Positions 33,334 through 44,000 of a DNA stretch of 64,000 bases are shown here, piece by piece (the first letter of the stretch is position 1; each line of letters opens with the position of its first letter). The position numbers were made by a program, and so were the translations under genes. The notes under the pieces were generated by a model. That model worked only from the letters and a program-made list of their open reading frames with translations, was not told the DNA's origin and ran no database searches. The DNA comes from Hymenobacter ginkgonis (lineage in GTDB: Bacteria > Bacteroidota > Bacteroidia > Cytophagales > Hymenobacteraceae): positions 496,001-560,000 of the forward strand of contig NZ_WQKZ01000002.1 of NCBI RefSeq assembly GCF_009755225.1. Reading direction: 5' to 3'.

Positions 33334-34953
33334 ATGCTCCCTGAAATCGACCTCACCGACTCTGCCAGCCTGCCCGAAGGCGAGCTGTGCGCCTTCCCTA
33401 CCCCTGACAACGGGCCCGAGGTGCTGCTGGCCCGGCACCAAGGGCAGGTGCACGCCTTTGCGGCGCGCTGCCCGCACTACGGCGCCCCGCTCGCCAAAGG
33501 CAAGCTGGTGGAGGGCCGCATCATCTGCCCCTGGCACCACGCCTGCTTTCAGGTGGCCGACGGCACGCTGTGCGAGCCCCCGGCGCTCGACGACCTGCCG
33601 GCTTTTGCCGTGCGCGAGGCCGATAACCGCATTTGGGTGCAGGTGCCGCCGGCCGCCGACCGCCCCGCCGACCCTAATGCTACCCCCACCGCCGAGGTAG
33701 GCGGCACCCTACCCCCCCTAGAAGCTGCCAGCCCCGCGGATGAGCGCACGTTTGTGCTTATTGGCGGGGGTGCGGCCGGGGCTTTTGCCGCCCAAACGCT
33801 GCGCCAGGAAGGCTTCGGTGGGCGCATAGTGGTAGTATCGGCCGAAGATGCCGTGCCCTACGACCGCACGAAGCTCAGCAAAGCGTACTTAGCCGGCAAG
33901 GCGAAGCCAGCCGCCATGCCGCTGCGCACCCACGGTTTTTACGAGCGGCATACTGTTGAGCTACTGCTTGCTGCCCGCGCCACTGGCCTCGACTTAGCCA
34001 AGCGCGAAGTGACGTTTGAGAACCGCCCTCCGCTGCACTACGACCAACTGCTGCTAGCCCCTGGCGGCACCCCCAACTTGCTACCTAAGCTACCCGGCCA
34101 CGACTTGCCAGGCGTGCTGCCCCTGCGCACCCAAGCCGATGCCGATGCGTTGCTAGCGGCCACTAAAGATGCCAAGCAAGTCGTCATTATCGGCAGCAGC
34201 TTTATCGGCATGGAAGCTGCCAGCAGCCTCCTCAGCGAAGGCCGCCATGTGACGGTAATAGCCCAGGAAAAAGTGCCTTTTCAGCGGGTGCTGGGGCCCG
34301 AAATCGGGGCCATGTTCCAGGCCTTGCACCAAGAGAAGGGGGTAGGCTTTGAGGTCGAAGCTGAAGTAACGGCCCTGCTCGGCGCGGCTGGCCACGTAAC
34401 GGGCGTGCAGCTTAAATCGGGCCGCCTGCTGCCCGCCGATGTGGTGGTTCTGGGCGTGGGCGTGCGCCCGGCCACCGATTTTTTGCAGGCTGCTTTTCAG
34501 TTGGAGAAAGACGGTGGCCTGGTTGTGGATGCCTATTTGCAAGCCGCGCCCCATGTGTACGCGGCCGGCGATATTGCTCGTTTTCCGCTGGCGGCTACCG
34601 GCCAGCTTACGCGCATCGAGCACTGGCGCGTGGCTCAGCAGCACGGCCGGGTGGCGGCCCGCAACATGCTAGGTAAGCAGGAAAAATTCGTAGCCGCGCC
34701 GTTTTTCTGGACGCAGCAGTACGGCAAAAGCCTGCGCTACGCCGGCCACGCCGAGCGCTGGGACGAAATTATTTACCACGGCGACGTGGCCAAGCAAGAT
34801 TTTATGGCCTTCTATGTGCTTGACGAACAAATAGTAGCCGCCGCCAGCATGAACCGCGATGCCGATATGATTTACCTGGCTGAGCTGTTGGGCCAAGGCC
34901 GGCTGCCTACCCCCGCCGCGCTGCACGAGGGAATGCAGTGGGCGGCGTTGTAG
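33334..34953 (+). CDS. Rieske [2Fe-2S] - FAD/NAD(P) oxidoreductase fusion (AIFM3-like)
   Basis: 539 aa. Residues 1-105 are a Rieske domain with ligands Cys46, His48, Cys65 and His68 (CPHYGAP and CPWHH). After a Pro/Ala linker, residues about 130-539 are a ferredoxin-reductase-type flavoprotein: FVLIGGGAAGAFAAQTLR (FAD), VPYDRTKLSKAYL, VVIIGSSFIGMEAASSL (NAD) and VYAAGDIARFP. The domain order matches human AIFM3 and bacterial nitrite/dioxygenase-reductase-like proteins. It probably moves electrons from NAD(P)H via FAD to the cluster; the final acceptor is unknown. No terminal oxygenase gene is adjacent. Confidence 0.92.
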   Translation: MLPEIDLTDSASLPEGELCAFPTPDNGPEVLLARHQGQVHAFAARCPHYGAPLAKGKLVEGRIICPWHHACFQVADGTLCEPPALDDLPAFAVREADNRIWVQVPPAADRPADPNATPTAEVGGTLPPLEAASPADERTFVLIGGGAAGAFAAQTLRQEGFGGRIVVVSAEDAVPYDRTKLSKAYLAGKAKPAAMPLRTHGFYERHTVELLLAARATGLDLAKREVTFENRPPLHYDQLLLAPGGTPNLLPKLPGHDLPGVLPLRTQADADALLAATKDAKQVVIIGSSFIGMEAASSLLSEGRHVTVIAQEKVPFQRVLGPEIGAMFQALHQEKGVGFEVEAEVTALLGAAGHVTGVQLKSGRLLPADVVVLGVGVRPATDFLQAAFQLEKDGGLVVDAYLQAAPHVYAAGDIARFPLAATGQLTRIEHWRVAQQHGRVAARNMLGKQEKFVAAPFFWTQQYGKSLRYAGHAERWDEIIYHGDVAKQDFMAFYVLDEQIVAAASMNRDADMIYLAELLGQGRLPTPAALHEGMQWAAL

Positions 34954-34988
34954 AGTGAAAAACCAGCCTATCAAGTTATTAAGGCACT

Positions 34989-35055
34989 ACTAGCTTCCTA
35001 ACAAGGAGGGCCCGTTAGCGCAGCGCTAACGGGCCCTCCTTGTTAGGAAGCTAGT
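34989..35055. repeat. 67-bp near-perfect palindrome between convergent genes
   Basis: Arms of 33 bp (34989-35021 and 35023-35055) are exact reverse complements around a single A at 35022. It lies between the Rieske-FAD gene and the convergent Gly-rich gene and most likely acts as a two-way terminator, although neither side has a long T-run. It begins with ACTAGC and ends GCTAGT. Confidence 0.85.
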
Positions 35056-35061
35056 AACTGG

Positions 35062-35910
35062 CTAGCGGCCTCCGCGCCGGCCGCCCCCATTGCCGCCGCC
35101 TCCACCGGGCTGGCCCCCGCCTGGCTGGCCGCCTCCCCGCTGGCCGCCACCCATCCCGCCAGGGTTACCGCCGCCGGGCTGCCCACCGCCGCCGGGCTGC
35201 CCACCGCCTCCGCGCTGGCCGCCCATGCCGCCCGGGTTGCCGCCGCCCATACTGCCCCGGCCGGGGTTTCCCTGGCCGCCAGGAATGCCGTTGCCGATGG
35301 TGCCGCGCCCTGGGAGCCCGCCGCCCGGGTTGCCCCCGCTGAAGCCGCCCCGGCCGCCGCCACTGTTGGGCTGGCCGCCGCCATAGCCGCGGCCGCCGTT
35401 GTTATTGCCCCCGTTGAAGCCACCGCGGGGCCCATTGTTGCCCCGGTTGTAGTCGTAGCCGCGGCCGCTGTTGCCGCCCCGGTCGTAGCCATACACCCGG
35501 CCCGAGCCGTAGTCGTGGTCGTAGTGGCCGCCATAGCCGCCGAAGCCGCCGCGCCGGTAGCCGGTCACGTACTGCGGGTAGCGCGAGCGGTAGCTGCTGA
35601 TGTAGAGCCAGGGCTGCGCGCCCACATAGCTCACGGGTACTGGGTGAAAGTAGTAGGGGTCGTAGCCGTCGATGTAGGGCATTTGTATCCACTGCGCCCC
35701 ATCAAAAACGATGTACACGCCGTTGTAGATGTCGTAATAGCCATCAATTTCGGGAATGTAGTAGTACTGCGTGCCTTGCGGCACGGCGGGCCCCCACGCA
35801 GGCAGGCCAATGTTGAGGTTGATGCCTACCTGCGCCTGGGCAGCCGTAGGGGCTGCAAACGCCAGGCCAGTGCCCAGCGCGAAAGCAAGAAAACGAACGT
35901 GAAATTTCAT
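35062..35910 (-). CDS. Secreted Gly/Arg-rich protein, paralogue A
   Basis: 282 aa. A signal peptide (FLAFALGTGLAFAAPTAAQA) leads to a ~100-residue domain (VGINLNIGLPAWGPAVPQG, YYYIPEIDGYYDIYN, YIVFDGAQWIQMPYIDGYDP, FHPVPVSYVGAQPW) shared with the two genes downstream in this array. The remaining ~150 residues are low-complexity Gly, Asn, Arg, Pro and Gln (GGNPGGMGGQRGGGGQPGGG pattern). No enzyme motif. Probably an envelope or extracellular structural protein. Function unknown. Confidence 0.8.
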   Translation of the reverse strand: MKFHVRFLAFALGTGLAFAAPTAAQAQVGINLNIGLPAWGPAVPQGTQYYYIPEIDGYYDIYNGVYIVFDGAQWIQMPYIDGYDPYYFHPVPVSYVGAQPWLYISSYRSRYPQYVTGYRRGGFGGYGGHYDHDYGSGRVYGYDRGGNSGRGYDYNRGNNGPRGGFNGGNNNGGRGYGGGQPNSGGGRGGFSGGNPGGGLPGRGTIGNGIPGGQGNPGRGSMGGGNPGGMGGQRGGGGQPGGGGQPGGGNPGGMGGGQRGGGQPGGGQPGGGGGNGGGRRGGR

Positions 35911-36106
35911 GACGAAGGCAGAAAGAGAAGTAAGATTGTCTGCCTATCTACTAGGCAAGTAGAGTGCCGGGTTTAGGCCCTAGTCGATAGAAGAACCAAG
36001 TTTACGTGCCGGGCCGCTTAATGTGCCGACGAAAGTTTATTTAACGGTGGCTCATGCAAAAGCCCCGCCCAACGGACGAGGCTTCGGCAAGCAAGGCGGG
36101 GGTAGG

Positions 36107-36508
36107 CTAGCGCCGGCCGTGGCCATTGCGGCCCGGGCCGCGGTTGTCGTTGCGGCCCCGCACTACCACCGGGCGGTAGTAGCGGGCGTGGTGGTCTTGG
36201 TACTGGGCCCAGGGCTGGCGGCCCCGGTAGTCCACCACCACCGGGTGGAAGTTGGCCGGGTTGTAGCCCGGAATGTTGTTGAAGCGGCTCCAGCGGCCGT
36301 TGCGCTGCACAATATAGTTGCGGGCGGCTAGGTCGTAGTAGCCATCTATTTCGGGCACGTAGTAGTACTGGGCGCCCTGCGGCACGGCGGGCCCCCAGGC
36401 CGGGTGGCCAATTTGGATATTAACTCCCACTTGGGCGTGGGCAGCTGGGGCGGCCAAGGCGGCAAAAGCACCAAATACAAAGGCAAAAAGCTGTGGGCGG
36501 TAGTTCAT
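36107..36508 (-). CDS. Secreted protein, paralogue B
   Basis: 133 aa from ATG 36508, which starts a signal peptide (LFAFVFGAFAALAAPAAHAQ). The mature part repeats the paralogue A pattern almost word for word: VGVNIQIGHPAWGPAVPQG, QYYYVPEIDGYYDLAARNYI, NGRWSRFNNIPGYNPANFHP, VVVDYRGRQPWAQY. It ends in a basic His/Arg/Gly tail. Function unknown. The tandem arrangement and matching domain imply gene duplication. Confidence 0.8.
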   Translation of the reverse strand: MNYRPQLFAFVFGAFAALAAPAAHAQVGVNIQIGHPAWGPAVPQGAQYYYVPEIDGYYDLAARNYIVQRNGRWSRFNNIPGYNPANFHPVVVDYRGRQPWAQYQDHHARYYRPVVVRGRNDNRGPGRNGHGRR

Positions 36509-36662
36509 GGCAAAAGGGGAAAGAGGATGAACAGGATACCGACCGCTGGGCAAAATGGATGCCCGCCTTAGCCCTGGGTCGATAAACAGGCGCATTGTGC
36601 GGACCAGCCCGCCACCTTCCTCGACCAATAATTTCCCTACCCTCGGCTACCCGGCCAGGCAC

Positions 36663-36689
36663 AAAAAAAGCGCCCCGCAGGGCGCTTTT
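36663..36689 (-). terminator. Terminator of paralogue C
   Basis: AAAAGCGCCC and GGGCGCTTTT form a stem with loop CGCA; read on the minus strand it ends in seven T residues, 19 bases after the stop at 36708. Confidence 0.85.
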
Positions 36690-36707
36690 GAGGATAGTTG
36701 CTGGCGG

Positions 36708-37133
36708 CTAGCGGTGGCCGTGGCCTTTGCCGTGGTCGTCGTGCTTATCATGCTTGTCGTTTTTGTAGCCTTTGCCATAGAGCTTCTTGGCCTGGCCGGG
36801 GGGTAGGCCGTGGGGGTTGCCGCCGCGGTTGTACGTCCAGGGCGAGTCGCCGCGGTAGTCGATGTACTGCGGATGGAAATTGCGCGAATCGTAGCCCTCT
36901 AAGTGCTCGTAGCGCGCCCACTTGCCGTTGCGCTGCACGAGGTAGCGCCGGGCCGGCACATCATAGTAAGCGTTAGCCTCCGGAATGTAGTAGTACTGCG
37001 CATTGGACGGGGCGCCTACCACCACCGGCGGCGCCGTGTTGATATTGATATTTACCTGGGCGTAGGCGGGAGCCGCAGCAAAAGCCAGCAGGCTAAAAGC
37101 CCCGAGGGTGGCCGTTTTTTGAAGCAAGTTCAT
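36708..37133 (-). CDS. Secreted protein, paralogue C
   Basis: 141 aa from ATG 37133 with signal peptide LGAFSLLAFAAAPAYAQ. The mature part follows the same plan as the two paralogues (VNININTAPPVVVGAPSNA, QYYYIPEANAYYDVPARRYL, NGKWARYEHLEGYDSRNFHP, YIDYRGDSPWTYNRGGNPHG), but the PAWGPAVPQG segment is replaced. The tail is rich in Lys, His and Asp (KNDKHDKHDDHGKGHGHR), which could bind metal. Function unknown. Confidence 0.8.
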   Translation of the reverse strand: MNLLQKTATLGAFSLLAFAAAPAYAQVNININTAPPVVVGAPSNAQYYYIPEANAYYDVPARRYLVQRNGKWARYEHLEGYDSRNFHPQYIDYRGDSPWTYNRGGNPHGLPPGQAKKLYGKGYKNDKHDKHDDHGKGHGHR

Positions 37134-37219
37134 GGGAAAGAATGAAAGGGTGTTGCTTACCCTTGGCAAGGACGGTGCCAAGTACCAGTTGAGGTTAGTG
37201 CGGCCGTATACGCAATAAC

Positions 37220-37615
37220 TCAGCTTTTAGCCTTGCGCAGCAGGTAGCGCGTAACGGTGGCCACGGGCGGCGGCCCTTCTGGTGCGGCATGGGTTTCGAC
37301 TAATTCCCAACCCGCTACCGACAAGTCGCTCAGCGTCTGGTTGAGCAGTAGGGTATTACGGTGTAGGTTTTCGCGGTACTTGTCGGCCGCCAGCGTGAAC
37401 TCCTCTTCCAGCTTCACTTCGGTTTTTCCTTGGAAGGCCGGCGTCAGCAACATGCGGCAATCGGCTTTGTAGGGCGATTTAACAATCGTAATCGTCAGAA
37501 AATCATAGCCGTGCGGTAGCGCCGCGCTAGCTTGGGCAAAGGCGGCCTGGGTGCCCAGCAGCAGCCCGGCGCTCAACAATAGCCGCCGAAAGGAGCGGTA
37601 AAAAGGGGCAAGCAT
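37220..37615 (-). CDS. Secreted hypothetical protein
   Basis: 131 aa. Signal peptide LLLSAGLLLGTQAAFAQ, then a small alpha/beta domain (YDFLTITIVKSPYKADCRML, LEEEFTLAADKYRENLHRN, LSDLSVAGWELVETHAAPEG, TRYLLRKAKS). The GWELV segment followed by a basic strand resembles DUF4177-like proteins, but I would not assign the family on this alone. It sits just upstream of the three paralogues on the same strand but does not share their domain. Confidence 0.7.
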   Translation of the reverse strand: MLAPFYRSFRRLLLSAGLLLGTQAAFAQASAALPHGYDFLTITIVKSPYKADCRMLLTPAFQGKTEVKLEEEFTLAADKYRENLHRNTLLLNQTLSDLSVAGWELVETHAAPEGPPPVATVTRYLLRKAKS

Positions 37616-37824
37616 AACGAGTGGATTTTAGGTAGAGAAAAAACGCAACGCCCCGGCCGGCTTGCCTGGCAAAGAAAGAGAAATCACGCCGCACCGCACC
37701 ATTCACCGGCTAAGCTTGTTAGTGTCAGTCGGCCCACGGCCAGGCGGCGAGCGATAATTTCGGTTGTTGCTTAGCCCTCGCCTGGTCGTTCCCGTACCTT
37801 TGCTTGTTCCTCTGATTTGCCCGC

Positions 37825-40800
37825 ATGGCTAAAAAAACGGCTACCGCTCCCGTGGCTCCCGCTCCGAAAAACCCCAAGGCAGCCCCTAAAAAAGCTGCTT
37901 CACTGGCCGGTAACGCGGCCGAAATCCTGACCGCTACCACCGCTACCGAGCTGCTAGAAGTAGCTGAGCAGCAGACGCCCGACAAGCAGCACAACCTGCC
38001 GGTGGGCCGCCAGCCCGCACCCGCTGGCTTGGCCGTGGCCACCCAGCACGACACGCCTACTACCCTACCCCCCCTCGCGCCGGCCGGCCACGGCCAGCCC
38101 CAGGGGGCCGAAGCCGAGGCGCCCTACATTGAGGTGTATGGGGCCCGCGAGCACAACCTAAAAAATGTGTCGGTGAAGATTCCGCGGGGCAAGCTGGTCG
38201 TGTTCACGGGTATTTCGGGCTCGGGCAAGTCGAGTTTGGCCTTCGATACCATTTACGCCGAAGGGCAGCGGCGGTACATGGAGACGTTTTCGGCCTACGC
38301 GCGCTCCTTCATGGGCGGGCTGGAGCGGCCGAACGTCGATAAAATCGAAGGGTTGTCGCCGGTTATCTCGATTGAGCAGAAAACCACCTCGCGCAACCCA
38401 CGCTCGACGGTGGGCACCATCACCGAGATTTACGACTTTCTGCGCCTACTCTACGCCCGCACGGCCGAAGCCTACAGCTACGCCACGGGCAAGAAGATGA
38501 TTCGGCAGAGCGACGACCAGATTATCAACTACATTCTGCGGCACTACGATGGCAAAAAGCTTATCGTGCTCGCCCCGGTGGTGAAGGGTAGGAAAGGCCA
38601 TTACCGCGAAGATTTTCAAAAGATTGCGAAGCTGGGTTTCACCAAAGTGCGCGTCGATGGCGAACTGCTCGACATCACGCCTAAAATGCAGGTGGACCGC
38701 TACAAAATTCACGACATCGAAATCGTGATTGACCGGCTCGTGGTGAAGGAGGAAGACCGTTTCCGCCTCTCGGGCTCGGTGCAAAACGCCATGACGCACG
38801 GCAAGGGCACCATGCTGGTGCTCGACCCCGACGCGAAAGGCGAAAAGGGCAAACCGCAGTTTTTCTCGCGCTTCCTCATGGACCCCGAAACGGGTATTGC
38901 CTACGATGACCCAGCGCCTAACACGTTCAGTTTCAATTCGCCCTATGGCGCGTGCCCGCACTGTGCCGGCATGGGCGAGGTGCAGCAGATTACGGAAGAA
39001 ACCGTTATCCCCGACCCTAAGCTGAGCATCAGCCGCGGGGCCATTGCCCCGCTCGGCGAGTACCGCGACATCTGGATTTTCCAGCAGCTCCAGCTCATCC
39101 TCAAAAAGCACAAGGCCAGCCTCAACACCGCCATCGAAAAGCTGGACCCCGAGCTGCTCAAGCGCCTGCTCCACGGCATCACGCAAGACGATGCCGACGA
39201 CGCCAAAGCCACTTATACCGAGCCGTTTGAGGGCATTATTCCCTTCCTGCGCCGGCAGATGGAGTCGGAATCTGACAACATCCGCGAGTGGATTCAGCAG
39301 TACACGCAGGCCCAAACCTGCCCCGTATGCGAGGGCTACCGCCTCAAGAAGGAAAGCTTGCACTTCAAGCTGGCCGACAAGCACATCGGGGAGCTATCGG
39401 TGTTCGATATCAACGAGTTGGCGGCGTGGTTTACGGATTTGGAGGAGCGCCTGAGCGACCGCCAAAACCTGATTGCCCGCGAACTGCTGAAGGAAATTCG
39501 CAAGCGCATCGGCTTTTTGCTCGAAGTGGGCTTGGACTACCTCAGCCTGCACCGCTCGGTGCGCACGCTGAGCGGCGGCGAAAGCCAGCGCATCCGCCTC
39601 GCTACCCAAATTGGCACCCAGCTCGTAGGCGTGCTCTACATCATGGACGAGCCGAGTATTGGCTTGCACCAGCGCGACAACGAGCGCCTAATCAAGGCCC
39701 TGCAACACCTGCGCAACATTGGTAATTCGGTGATTGTGGTGGAGCACGACAAGGACATGATTCTGCACGCCGACCACGTGCTCGACATTGGCCCCGGCGC
39801 GGGCATCCACGGCGGCCACATCGTGGCCGAGGGCACGCCCGAGCAAATTTTCAATTCCGGCTCGCTCACGTCCGATTATCTCAGCGGCAAGCGCCACATC
39901 GAGCTGCGCAAAAAGAAGCGGGTAGGGGAGGGCAAAGAGCTGGTACTGAAGGGCGCCAAGGGGCACAACCTCAAGAACGTGACCGCCAAATTCCCGCTCG
40001 GCAAGCTCATCGCCGTGACGGGGGTAAGCGGCTCGGGTAAGTCGTCGCTCATCCACGATACGCTGTATCCAATTCTGAATCAGCACTTTTTCAACGCCCA
40101 CCGCGAGCCGCTGGCTTATGGCAGCTTGGAAGGCCTGGACTTGATTGACAAAGTGATTGAGGTAGACCAGTCGCCGATTGGGCGCACGCCGCGCTCGAAC
40201 CCAGCGACTTATACGGGCGTGTTTACCGAAATCCGCCAGCTGTTTGCGGAGATGGCGGAAGCCAAAATTCGGGGCTATGGGCCGGGCCGCTTCTCGTTCA
40301 ACGTGAAGGGCGGGCGCTGCGAAACCTGCGAAGGCGCGGGCATCCGCACCATCGAAATGAACTTCCTGCCCGATGTGCACGTGCCTTGCGAAACCTGCAA
40401 GGGCCGCCGCTACAACCGCGAAACCTTAGAAGTACGCTTCAAGGGCAAGTCTATCACCGACATTCTCGACATGACGGTGGAGAAAGCGGTAGAATTCTTT
40501 GAGTTTCAGCCGCGTATCCTACGTAAAATCAAGACGTTGGCTGATGTAGGCTTGGGTTATCTCACGCTGGGCCAGCAGGCTACCACCCTCTCGGGTGGCG
40601 AGGCCCAGCGCGTGAAACTCGCCACTGAGCTCAGCAAAAAAGACACGGGTAAGACCTTCTATATCCTCGACGAGCCGACCACCGGCCTGCACTTTGAGGA
40701 TATCAGGCACCTCGCCGACGTGCTCCATAAGCTCGCCGACAAGGGCAATACCGTCCTCATCATCGAGCACAACCTCGACCTCATCAAGGTAGCCGACCAC

Positions 40801-40941
40801 GTCATCGACATCGGCCCCGAGGGCGGCGCCGGCGGCGGCACCATCGTAGCTCAGGGCACGCCCGAGCAGGTGGCGAAGGCGGGCAAGGGCTACACCGCCC
40901 GCTTCCTGGCCGAAGAGTTGAAGACGAGTAAGTACGTGTAG
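37825..40941 (+). CDS. uvrA: Excinuclease ABC subunit A (UvrA)
   Basis: 1038 aa. Two ABC ATPase halves: Walker [21 protein letters not shown] and [17 protein letters not shown], signature motifs [16 protein letters not shown] and [16 protein letters not shown], and Walker [14 protein letters not shown] and [13 protein letters not shown]. The C-terminal zinc finger CETCEGAG ... CETCKGRR is intact. In the first zinc module only CPHCAGMG is present; the partner CxxC is replaced by [12 protein letters not shown]. UvrA finds bulky DNA lesions for nucleotide excision repair. An Ala/Pro/Lys-rich extension of about 95 residues precedes the conserved [15 protein letters not shown]. Start choice is uncertain within this extension. 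A -7-like TACCTTTG is at 37795-37802. Confidence 0.95.
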   Translation: MAKKTATAPVAPAPKNPKAAPKKAASLAGNAAEILTATTATELLEVAEQQTPDKQHNLPVGRQPAPAGLAVATQHDTPTTLPPLAPAGHGQPQGAEAEAPYIEVYGAREHNLKNVSVKIPRGKLVVFTGISGSGKSSLAFDTIYAEGQRRYMETFSAYARSFMGGLERPNVDKIEGLSPVISIEQKTTSRNPRSTVGTITEIYDFLRLLYARTAEAYSYATGKKMIRQSDDQIINYILRHYDGKKLIVLAPVVKGRKGHYREDFQKIAKLGFTKVRVDGELLDITPKMQVDRYKIHDIEIVIDRLVVKEEDRFRLSGSVQNAMTHGKGTMLVLDPDAKGEKGKPQFFSRFLMDPETGIAYDDPAPNTFSFNSPYGACPHCAGMGEVQQITEETVIPDPKLSISRGAIAPLGEYRDIWIFQQLQLILKKHKASLNTAIEKLDPELLKRLLHGITQDDADDAKATYTEPFEGIIPFLRRQMESESDNIREWIQQYTQAQTCPVCEGYRLKKESLHFKLADKHIGELSVFDINELAAWFTDLEERLSDRQNLIARELLKEIRKRIGFLLEVGLDYLSLHRSVRTLSGGESQRIRLATQIGTQLVGVLYIMDEPSIGLHQRDNERLIKALQHLRNIGNSVIVVEHDKDMILHADHVLDIGPGAGIHGGHIVAEGTPEQIFNSGSLTSDYLSGKRHIELRKKKRVGEGKELVLKGAKGHNLKNVTAKFPLGKLIAVTGVSGSGKSSLIHDTLYPILNQHFFNAHREPLAYGSLEGLDLIDKVIEVDQSPIGRTPRSNPATYTGVFTEIRQLFAEMAEAKIRGYGPGRFSFNVKGGRCETCEGAGIRTIEMNFLPDVHVPCETCKGRRYNRETLEVRFKGKSITDILDMTVEKAVEFFEFQPRILRKIKTLADVGLGYLTLGQQATTLSGGEAQRVKLATELSKKDTGKTFYILDEPTTGLHFEDIRHLADVLHKLADKGNTVLIIEHNLDLIKVADHVIDIGPEGGAGGGTIVAQGTPEQVAKAGKGYTARFLAEELKTSKYV

Positions 40942-40970
40942 ATCAAGGCCATATGGCGTTTAGAAGTTGG

Positions 40971-41021
40971 TTAAAAAGGCGGGCCGCTTGTCAATAGTTG
41001 ACAAGCGGCCCGCCTTTTTAA
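40971..41021. terminator. Bidirectional terminator with 24-bp perfect stem
   Basis: Bases 40971-40994 are the exact reverse complement of 40998-41021 (loop TAG), with A5 and T5 at the ends. It serves uvrA and the convergent DUF2339 gene. Confidence 0.92.
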
Positions 41022-41041
41022 AGGGGGTTCAGGTAGTGCAT

Positions 41042-44000
41042 TTATTCCGGCGCTAGTGCCTCTTCATCGGGCAGGTTGGGTAGGAATTCCTCCTCATCTT
41101 CCTCTAAGTGGTCGGGTGGGCCGGCGGCTAGCTCAGGCTCAAACCGCGCCTTGAAGCGGGCGTACAGGGCGTTCATGCCCAGTAGAAGTAAGCCCATGAA
41201 GATGAAGACGATGGCCCGCGTGATGGTGCCGCTCCGGCTGAGGTCGAAGAACACCAACCGCACCAGGCAGCCGACCATGCCGGCCAGCGCCACGTAGCGC
41301 AAATCTTGCCGGCGCAGGAGCAAACTGGTGCTGAATACGGCCACTACTTCGAGCATTAGCAACACCGTGAGCACCGAGCGGTCGAAGGATTGGATAAAAA
41401 GCAGCGACAAGGCCACGAAGGCGGGGTAGAGCAACAGGGCTTCGAGCTGGCGCTGGGGTAGCTGTGCTAGTGCATTCCAGGCCGGCGAGAGGTCGGCGTA
41501 GGGCTCGTTGCCGACGCGTAGCGCCAGGCCCACATACCCAAACAGCAGAGCCACAGCCGTGGTAAGGGCCCACCACTCGGGACTCAGCAGCTGGGTAGGC
41601 GACACGTACAGCAAGCACGTGGCACTGGCCGACAAGGCCGCCAGCCAATAATACAGCCGGCCGTATAGGCCCAGCCGCCGAAAGCGCGGCGGCACTGCTG
41701 CCGCTATATTGCTGAGCACCAACGCTGCGCCTATCCAAATCAGCGGCAGCCAAGGCGCCCGCAGGTTGTGAGCCAGCGTGAAGGTGCCAAACAGCAGCGC
41801 TGCTTCCGGCAGCCAGGGATGCAGCACCCGCCAGGAAGTATAAACCGGCGCCGTTGCCGGGGGCCGGGCAATGGCCATTGCCGCTAGCACCCCGAAGAAA
41901 GCCGCCGCAGTAAAGTATTCGGCGGGTTGGTGAAAGAGCGTCTCAGGGCCAGCCAGCAGGCGCAGGTGGAAAAGCAAGCTGCTAACTAGCAAGCCATAGC
42001 TGAGGTGCAACAGGTAGCGGTCGGGCCGGCCGGCTTGGTCCACGGCCGTTGCATCGGGCAGCGCGCGCCGCCAGGTTTGGGCCGCTGCGAAGGCCGTGCC
42101 CGCCAGGGCCAGCAGCCCCAGCATCAGGTAGGCGTGGTGGGCAGGCGGTACGCTGCCTAGCAGCGCAACTACCAAGTGCAGCCCCAGCATATAGAGCCAC
42201 GGCCCACGCAGGTAGCGCCCCGATACGGGCCACTGCGACGTGAGCAAAGCCAGCCCTGGCACGGCCAGGGTGGGTAGCAAATACAGCAGCACGTGGCCCG
42301 CTCCCAGCGCCGGCTGCGCAGCAAAATGAGTGGCCGCCGCCGCGCTCAGCACGTGCGCCCATTGCAGCCCCACGTAGCCCGTAGCGGCTAGCACCAGCGC
42401 GGCCCACAGCCCCGGCACGGCCGCCCGCTGCCGTAGGTAGAGCAAGGCCGCCAGCAAGCCAACCATGGCCCAGCCGGCCCAGGCATGAGTATATTCTAGC
42501 GAGCCAGCGCCCAGCAGCAGCCAGCCAATGGCCACACTCAGCAGGGGTAGGCGGGCGGTGGCGGTGAGCGGCAAGCGGGCGTAGTCCTCGCTCATACGAG
42601 CCGAAAACAGCTGCCGCGCCTGGTAGCCCAGCGTGAGCAGCGCCGCCCCCAGCAGCAAGCTTGCCTGCGTGAGGGAGGGTAGGCCGCTGGGCGCCGTAGC
42701 CCGCACCAGCACAGGCAGCAGCCCTGCTTGCAGCACCAGCAAATAGGTTTGGATGTGCAGCAGTTCGTCTTCGTCGCGCCCGCTTAGCAGCAAGGCGGCC
42801 AATAAGCTTTCGGCATACAGCGCCACTAGTACGCCCGGCCAACTCAGGCCCGCTTTGTGCAGCCCAACAACGGCCAGCACCGTGAAAACCTGCGCCAGTA
42901 CCAGTTGCTGCCGGCGCACCCAGCGCGGCGCCTGCCCGCGGGCGTGCACCCAATAAGCCAGCCCCAGGGCGGCACCCGCTAGCCCAAGCAGCAGCAAGAT
43001 GGGGAGCTTCTCAGACCACCCAAACAGCACCTGCGCCAGCAGCAAGCCCGCGCCTGCTTGCAAGAAGCCCGCTAGTCCGGCGAAGCCGCCTAGCAAGTTG
43101 CTCAGCCACGAGGAGGGTAGGGTAGGGGCTACCGAAGCGTCCGAGCCAGCGGTAATGGTCTGCGAGAAAGGCCGTCTGGGCGTGAATTGAATAAAGGCGA
43201 TGCTGGCCCAGCCCGCGAGTGCCAGCAGCAGCGCCTCGCGGTAGAGCAAGCCGGGCTTGCCATCAGCCAAGTGGCTGCCAACCACTAGCAGCAGGCCGGT
43301 GCCCGTTGCCAAGGCCTCCAGCATGGCAGCGCGGTGCAGCAGTTTGTCGCGCCCGGCCAGTAGCAACGCGGCTAGTAGCGTTTCAAGGTACAAGACAAGG
43401 AATACGCCTGACCAACTCAGACGCAATTCGTGCAGCCCGACAATGGCCAGCACTACAAAAAACTGCGCCAGCACCAATTGTTGGCGCCGCAGCCAGTCGG
43501 GCGCCAGGCCACCGCGAACCCCATAAGCCAGCCCCAGCGAAATACCCGCCAACGCCCCCAAGGCCACAAGCAGCAGCCCCACCGGCGCCGGCTGCCAGCC
43601 AAATAGCACCCGCGCCAGCAGGGCGCCGGTGCCTACTTGCAGCAGCCCAGCCAGCCCACCAAAGCCATGAAGCAAACCCGCGTAAAAACTGGTTATCGCC
43701 CCAGTCGGGGTAGCCGGCTCTTTGGCAATAGCTTGAGCGCGAAGCTGTTTAAATGTGAATTGAATAAAGGCGATGCTGGCCCAGCCTGCCAACGCCAGCA
43801 GCAGCGCGTTGTGGTAAAGTGCGGGGGGTAGGCCGTGGGCCAGGTGGCTACCGCCGACGGCCAGCAAGCTGGCGCCCACTAGTAGCGCCTCAACCAGGGC
43901 CGCGCGGTGCAGCAGGCCATCGTGCCCCGCCAGCAGTAGGGCTACCAGGAGGTTTTCGGCGAAGAGCACAAACACGACGCTTGACCAGCCCAGGCCAATT

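Noticed and set aside
38446..39384. 312-codon minus-strand open frame inside uvrA
   Set aside because: Antisense to the first ABC half of UvrA, with no start signal and no motif.
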